Source of the DNA: Holophagaceae bacterium
GTDB taxonomy: Bacteria; Acidobacteriota; Holophagae; Holophagales; Holophagaceae
Direction of reading: 5' to 3'
DNA: 9,409 nt
Assembly (NCBI GenBank): GCA_003158505.1
Contig: PMJK01000095.1
Span: forward strand, 1-9,409
Part shown: one piece after another, positions 6,903-9,409 of the stretch
How positions within the stretch are numbered: the first letter of the stretch is position 1
How the letters are laid out: each line of letters opens with the position of its first letter
Position numbers and translations under genes: made by a program
The notes under the pieces: generated by a model
What the model saw: only the letters and a program-made list of their open reading frames with translations
The model's database searches: none
Told to the model about the DNA's origin: nothing

Positions 6903-7005
6903 ATGAAAATAAGCGGAGGAGAGCGGAATGGCAGAGGAGAGCGGAGGAATACTATAATTTCCTTTCTCCGCTCTCCTCCGTTTCTCTGCTTTCCTCCGCT
7001 TTCAT
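6903..7005. repeat. Large imperfect inverted repeat of GCGGAGGA/TCCTCCGC words; may also serve as terminator
   Basis: The inner stem is 13 perfect base pairs (6934-6946 with 6966-6978, GAGGAGAGCGGAG). The outer stem is 14 positions with one mismatch (6911-6924 with 6988-7001), and there is a further ATGAAA/TTTCAT match outside it. The two stems are separated by a symmetric 9x9 internal loop and capped by a 19-base AT-rich loop containing TATAAT (6953-6958). Read on the minus strand it follows the SRPBCC stop (7024) and runs into T-rich sequence (TTATTTTCATGTTTTTGTTTT), so it could end that operon. The words GGAGGA and AGAGCGGAG also recur directly within each arm. Confidence 0.85.
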
Positions 7006-7023
7006 AATTCCATTTCTTTTCAT

Positions 7024-7449
7024 TCAGTTCAGCTTGCCCTCGCCCGCCAACTCCTGGATGCGTACAAGGGCGTTGTCCAGTTGACCCTGCAATAGCTTTT
7101 CTGCGCCCATCATGGCCATCATCATCGGGATGTCGGCCTCGTCCACCAGGCGCAAGGTGCTGCCTTCACCGGTAGCTGTGATCTCGAAGCGCAGCTCGTG
7201 GTCGAACATCTTCCTGGCCCCGGGCACGAGGCTCACGAGCTGGCCGGGGATGCGGGTCCTGACGACCATTTCCTGGGGCATCTTCATGCCCATGACTTCG
7301 AGAACGTAACTGTAATTGTCCCCCTCGCCCTGGAAGTTCATGGCCGCGGGCTCAAGAAAGAGGCGGTGCCTCGACAGGTCGGAAAGGAAGCCATACAGCA
7401 CGTCCGCAGAGATGGGCAGCGTGGCAATGGCGGTCTTGATCGTGGTCAT
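7024..7449 (-). CDS. SRPBCC/START-like fold protein
   Basis: The 141-residue protein starts at the ATG at 7449, with AAGGAA (7454-7459) upstream in the 19-base gap after yggS. Upstream in-frame starts would overlap yggS and lack support. The pattern fits the SRPBCC (polyketide cyclase/START-like) fold: a first strand (TIKTAIATLPISADVLYGFLSDLSRHRLFLE, residues 3-33), several beta strands (YSYVLEVMG, QEMVVRTRIPG, MFDHELRFEIT, STLRLVDEADI) and a long C-terminal helix (AEKLLQGQLDNALVRIQELA, 116-135). A Met-rich turn, DIPMMMAMMG, lies at 106-115. The fold binds hydrophobic ligands in a cavity, but the ligand is unknown. It is the last gene of the zinc-ribbon/yggS operon. Confidence 0.85.
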   Translation of the reverse strand: MTTIKTAIATLPISADVLYGFLSDLSRHRLFLEPAAMNFQGEGDNYSYVLEVMGMKMPQEMVVRTRIPGQLVSLVPGARKMFDHELRFEITATGEGSTLRLVDEADIPMMMAMMGAEKLLQGQLDNALVRIQELAGEGKLN

Positions 7450-7468
7450 GGGGTTCCTTTTGGAAAGG

Positions 7469-8134
7469 TCAGTACGACCGCTCGCCGAAGAACGCGGTGC
7501 CAATGCGGATCTGGTCGGAATCGGCGGCAATGGCGGCCTCGAGATCACCGCTCATGCCCATGCTGAGGCGCAGGGATTGGCCAAGATCCTGCTGCATGTG
7601 TTCTCGCAGAACGGCCATCTGTATAAAGGCGGCCTTGTCTTCGGGAGGCGGTATTGCCATGAGGCCGCGCAAGGGCAGCCGGGTATCTCCACCCAGAGAG
7701 TCGATCAGGGCTGGCAGGTCGGTTTCTGTGCAACCGCCCAGTTTGGTGGCCTCATCCCAGAGATCCACCTGGATCCATACGGGGCGGACCAGGTCGAGTT
7801 CTTCGGCGAGATGTCGGAGGCGCTCTGCGAGTTCCGGACGGTCCAGGCTCTGGATCTCCGTGAAGTGCTGGAGGGCAGGCTTGGCCTTGTTCCGCTGGAG
7901 GGGACCCAGCAGGACGAAACTGAGATTCGGCGAGGCGGCAGCCTTGTCGGCGCCCTCCTGCACGTAGTTCTCGCCGAACCGGGTGAATCCGAGGGTCGCG
8001 GCTTCACGGATGAGGGACAAGGGCTGCTTTTTCGAGACCGGCAGCAACTCGATGCTTGTGGGCTCGCGACCGGCAGCCTCGCAGGCGCGCTGGATGCGGA
8101 CCCGCAGGCCCTCGATTCGCTCTTCGAGACTCAC
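7469..8134 (-). CDS. yggS: YggS/PLPBP family pyridoxal-phosphate homeostasis protein
   Basis: The start is taken as the GTG at 8134, overlapping the zinc-ribbon stop as GTGA. This gives 221 residues, near the usual size of about 230. A longer frame from an ATG at 8230 would overlap the upstream gene by about 100 bases. Family marks are in order: LLPVSKKQP with the PLP lysine Lys35, FGENYVQE (53-60), LGPLQRNK (76-83), SMGMSGDLEAAI (191-202) and RIGTAFFGERSY at the C terminus, which binds the PLP phosphate. The protein has the alanine-racemase-like barrel, binds PLP without known enzymatic activity, and keeps PLP and amino-acid pools in balance in the cytoplasm. The usual His in the HFIG-x-LQ-x-NK strand is Val here, a small change. 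Confidence 0.95.
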   Translation of the reverse strand: MSLEERIEGLRVRIQRACEAAGREPTSIELLPVSKKQPLSLIREAATLGFTRFGENYVQEGADKAAASPNLSFVLLGPLQRNKAKPALQHFTEIQSLDRPELAERLRHLAEELDLVRPVWIQVDLWDEATKLGGCTETDLPALIDSLGGDTRLPLRGLMAIPPPEDKAAFIQMAVLREHMQQDLGQSLRLSMGMSGDLEAAIAADSDQIRIGTAFFGERSY

Positions 8135-8829
8135 GACAGGAAGAGGATCCGCTGGCAGGATTCGCAGGTAATGAGGTCCTTCCCTTCCTTCAACTGAAAG
8201 AGGATGGGCCCACGGAGTTTCACGTTGCATCCGGAGCAGGCTCCATTCTCCACGGCCACCACGACCCGGCCGTGGCGGGCGGCGGCAAGGCGATGGAAAC
8301 GCGCCACCTCAACCGGTGTGAGCTTGGTCTCCAGCTTGGTCTGCTTGGCCTGAAGCACTTTCCGTCCCTCCACCTGGTTGGCATGTTCATCCAGGAAGAT
8401 CGCGTAGAGTTCGTCGAACTGGGTCTGCGCCCCGGCGCGTTCCTTCTCAAGGACGGCAAGGGCCTGCTCGAGGACCTGGACGGTCGACTCGAGGGCCTTG
8501 AGGGGCCTGGCGACGGAGGCCTTGAGGCGCTCCTTTTCATCCAGTTCGCGGATGGCTGCGGTGTAATGCACCTTCTGGCTGGTGGTTTTCACTGCGGCGC
8601 GGGCACGATCCTCGTCTTTCTGGGCCTGAGTCAGTTCCTTGGACTTGACCAGGATCTGCGCACGGGCCGTGTCCAAGGCCTTGGTCTTGTCGGCGATTTG
8701 CTTTTCAGCCGCCTTGACTTTCGCATCCAGGATGGCAAGGTCCGGGGGAAGTGCCGACAACTCTCGGTGGATCGTCGCCAGATAGTCCAGGGTGGCTTGC
8801 AGGTCGCGCAGGGTGATCAGTGGTTCCAT
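8131..8829 (-). CDS. Coiled-coil protein with C4 zinc ribbon (CT398/CdsZ-like)
   Basis: The 232-residue protein starts at the ATG at 8829. Residues about 10-180 are charged, Ala/Lys/Glu-rich and helical, predicting a long antiparallel coiled coil. The C terminus holds four cysteines, Cys198-x2-Cys201 and Cys222-x2-Cys225 (ENGACSGCNVKL and LITCESCQRILF), a C4 zinc ribbon. This coiled coil plus C-terminal zinc ribbon matches the widespread C4-type zinc-ribbon family that includes chlamydial CT398/CdsZ; nucleic-acid or protein-scaffold roles are proposed, not settled. No Shine-Dalgarno sits at normal distance: the nearest, GAGGTG, is 12 bases from the ATG and lies inside a possible upstream mini-ORF. 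It heads the operon with yggS. Confidence 0.92.
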   Translation of the reverse strand: MEPLITLRDLQATLDYLATIHRELSALPPDLAILDAKVKAAEKQIADKTKALDTARAQILVKSKELTQAQKDEDRARAAVKTTSQKVHYTAAIRELDEKERLKASVARPLKALESTVQVLEQALAVLEKERAGAQTQFDELYAIFLDEHANQVEGRKVLQAKQTKLETKLTPVEVARFHRLAAARHGRVVVAVENGACSGCNVKLRGPILFQLKEGKDLITCESCQRILFLS

Positions 8830-8910
8830 AAATAAAGGCTACACCTCAATCCAGAAAGGACAGGAGCTTTCCAATCGCAGAATATTGCGAAGAAAATCTT
8901 CCATAAATAA
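8824..8910. repeat. 12-bp direct repeat TTCCATAAATAA (8824-8835 and 8899-8910)
   Basis: Two identical copies, 75 bases apart, lie in the AT-rich upstream region of the zinc-ribbon gene. On the minus strand both read TTATTTATGGAA, so each copy contains an ATG. The copy nearer the gene holds its actual start codon. The other opens a 21-codon frame in the same reading frame, ended by TAG. Confidence 0.7.
8839..8904 (-). CDS. Possible 21-residue leader ORF upstream of the zinc-ribbon gene
   Basis: From the ATG at 8904 (second copy of the TTATTTATGGAA repeat) a frame runs 21 codons to TAG at 8839, nine bases before the zinc-ribbon ATG. The peptide begins MEDFLRNILRLE and ends PFWIEV. No ribosome site stands before it. 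It is in frame with the zinc-ribbon gene, so it could also be a relic of an N-terminal extension. It is too short to be sure it is translated. Confidence 0.2.
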   Translation of the reverse strand: MEDFLRNILRLESSCPFWIEV

Positions 8911-8942
8911 CTAATATTTTGAGATTCCCGGGTTATTCCTCC

Positions 8943-8971
8943 TTGACTCTGGTTTCCACGGATGCGAGACT
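8943..8971 (+). promoter_or_regulatory. Candidate groESL promoter
   Basis: TTGACT (8943-8948) is a good -35 box. Seventeen bases on, GAGACT (8966-8971) is a poor -10 but sits right at the edge of the CIRCE operator, the usual position for HrcA-controlled promoters. The -10 is uncertain. Confidence 0.4.
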
Positions 8972-8997
8972 TAGCACTCGCTGTTGGTGAGTGCTAA
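8971..8997 (+). promoter_or_regulatory. CIRCE operator (HrcA binding site)
   Basis: The sequence TTAGCACTC-N9-GAGTGCTAA is a perfect match to the consensus controlling inverted repeat of chaperone expression, 41 bases before the groES start. HrcA repressor is expected to bind it and be released on heat or protein stress, giving groESL induction. It also fits the known way groESL operons are regulated in many phyla. Confidence 0.97.
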
Positions 8998-9038
8998 CAG
9001 CCCTGTTCGTCCCTTTCCATCCCTTCATAGGAGGTCTC

Positions 9039-9326
9039 ATGGCCATCAAGCCCCTGTCTGACCGCGTCGTGCTGAAGCGCGTCGACGCCGCCGAAACCGT
9101 CAAGGGCGGCATCATCATTCCCGACACCGCCAAGGAAAAGCCCATGGAGGCCGAAGTGGTGGCCGTCGGCGACGGCAAGATCAACGAGAACGGCACCCGC
9201 AATCCCATGTCCGTGAAGGCCGGCAACAAAGTGCTGATCGGCAAGTACAGCGGCACGGAAGTGAAAATCGACGGCGTTGATCATGTGATTGTTCGCGAGG
9301 ACGAAATCCTGGCGATCCTCAGCTAA
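9039..9326 (+). CDS. groES: GroES co-chaperonin (Hsp10)
   Basis: The 95-residue protein starts at the ATG at 9039 behind a strong AGGAGG (9029-9034). Upstream starts in the same frame lie in the operator and are not used. MAIKPLSDRVVLKRV is the classic N terminus. The mobile loop carries GGIIIPDTAKEKP (residues 23-35), whose Ile25-Ile26-Ile27 is the hydrophobic tripeptide that docks on GroEL. The roof and barrel strands follow (GDGKINENGTRNP, KAGNKVLIGKYSGTEVKIDG) and the ending is DEILAILS. The heptameric lid closes the GroEL cavity in ATP-driven folding in the cytoplasm. It is followed 30 bases later by groEL. Confidence 0.99.
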   Translation: MAIKPLSDRVVLKRVDAAETVKGGIIIPDTAKEKPMEAEVVAVGDGKINENGTRNPMSVKAGNKVLIGKYSGTEVKIDGVDHVIVREDEILAILS

Positions 9327-9356
9327 CGACCCTAAACAGAGACCAAGGAGACACAC

Positions 9357-9409
9357 ATGGCCAAGTCCATCATTTATGCCGAAGATGCCCGCCAGGCGAT
9401 CCTGCGCGG
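9357..9409 (+). CDS. groEL: GroEL chaperonin (Hsp60), N-terminal fragment
   Basis: Only the first 17 codons and two bases fit in the window. The ATG at 9357 follows AAGGAG (9345-9350) by six bases, and MAKSIIYAEDARQAILR matches the GroEL N terminus (K-x-I-x-[FY]-[GA]-E-D-A-R). It is the second gene of the CIRCE-controlled operon. Confidence 0.95.
   Translation, partial: MAKSIIYAEDARQAILR

Noticed and set aside
6953..6958. TATAAT in the loop of the large inverted repeat as a promoter -10
   Set aside because: No -35 element stands at 16-18 bases upstream, and no plus-strand gene follows. It is best explained as an AT-rich loop.
6903..7005. CRISPR or insertion-sequence remnant
   Set aside because: There are no regular repeat/spacer units, no target-site duplication and no transposase fragment on either side.

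Overview
The window looks like chromosomal DNA from a GC-rich Gram-negative bacterium. The gene set and style (secreted proteins with short Ala/Leu signal peptides, a DUF58/BatA/BatB cluster, a DUF4139 protein, a CIRCE-controlled groESL operon) would fit an acidobacterium of the Holophaga/Geothrix type. That placement is my inference from protein character only, not a database result. No phage, transposon, CRISPR or tRNA signal was found, and coding density is high.

Layout. Left edge: the N-terminal part of a YbgC-like acyl-CoA thioesterase (1-309, minus). Upstream of it is a UUCG-capped terminator hairpin (329-350), then a small secreted protein of unknown function (377-727, minus). A divergent gap separates this from a secreted thioredoxin-like protein (893-1300, plus). 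Next is a minus-strand block read from right to left: a DUF4139 secreted protein (5379-6809), a DUF58 protein (4558-5322), a short membrane protein in the BatD position (3776-4561), BatA (2823-3779) and a BatB-TPR fusion (1312-2826). The last four genes are joined by 4-bp start/stop overlaps (GTGA, ATGA, ATGA), so they are almost certainly one translationally coupled operon. Such clusters are thought to build vWA-domain complexes at the inner membrane and are linked to stress or aerotolerance phenotypes. The usual MoxR ATPase partner is not in the window.

A second minus-strand operon runs from 8829 to 7024: a coiled-coil/C4 zinc-ribbon protein, the PLP-binding protein YggS (again a GTGA overlap) and an SRPBCC-fold protein. 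It ends at a striking imperfect inverted repeat of about 100 bp built of GCGGAGGA-type words (6903-7005), just upstream of the DUF4139 gene.

The right edge is the heat-shock operon: a perfect CIRCE operator (8971-8997), groES (9039-9326) and the first codons of groEL (9357 to the end). Between groES and the zinc-ribbon gene is an AT-rich divergent region with a 12-bp direct repeat that frames a possible 21-codon leader ORF.

Most of the window is ordinary. The points most worth a second look are the 6903-7005 repeat, the BatB-BatC-like fusion with a buried signal peptide and polyproline tail, the MoxR-less cluster led by DUF4139, and the duplicated start-codon context at 8824/8899.
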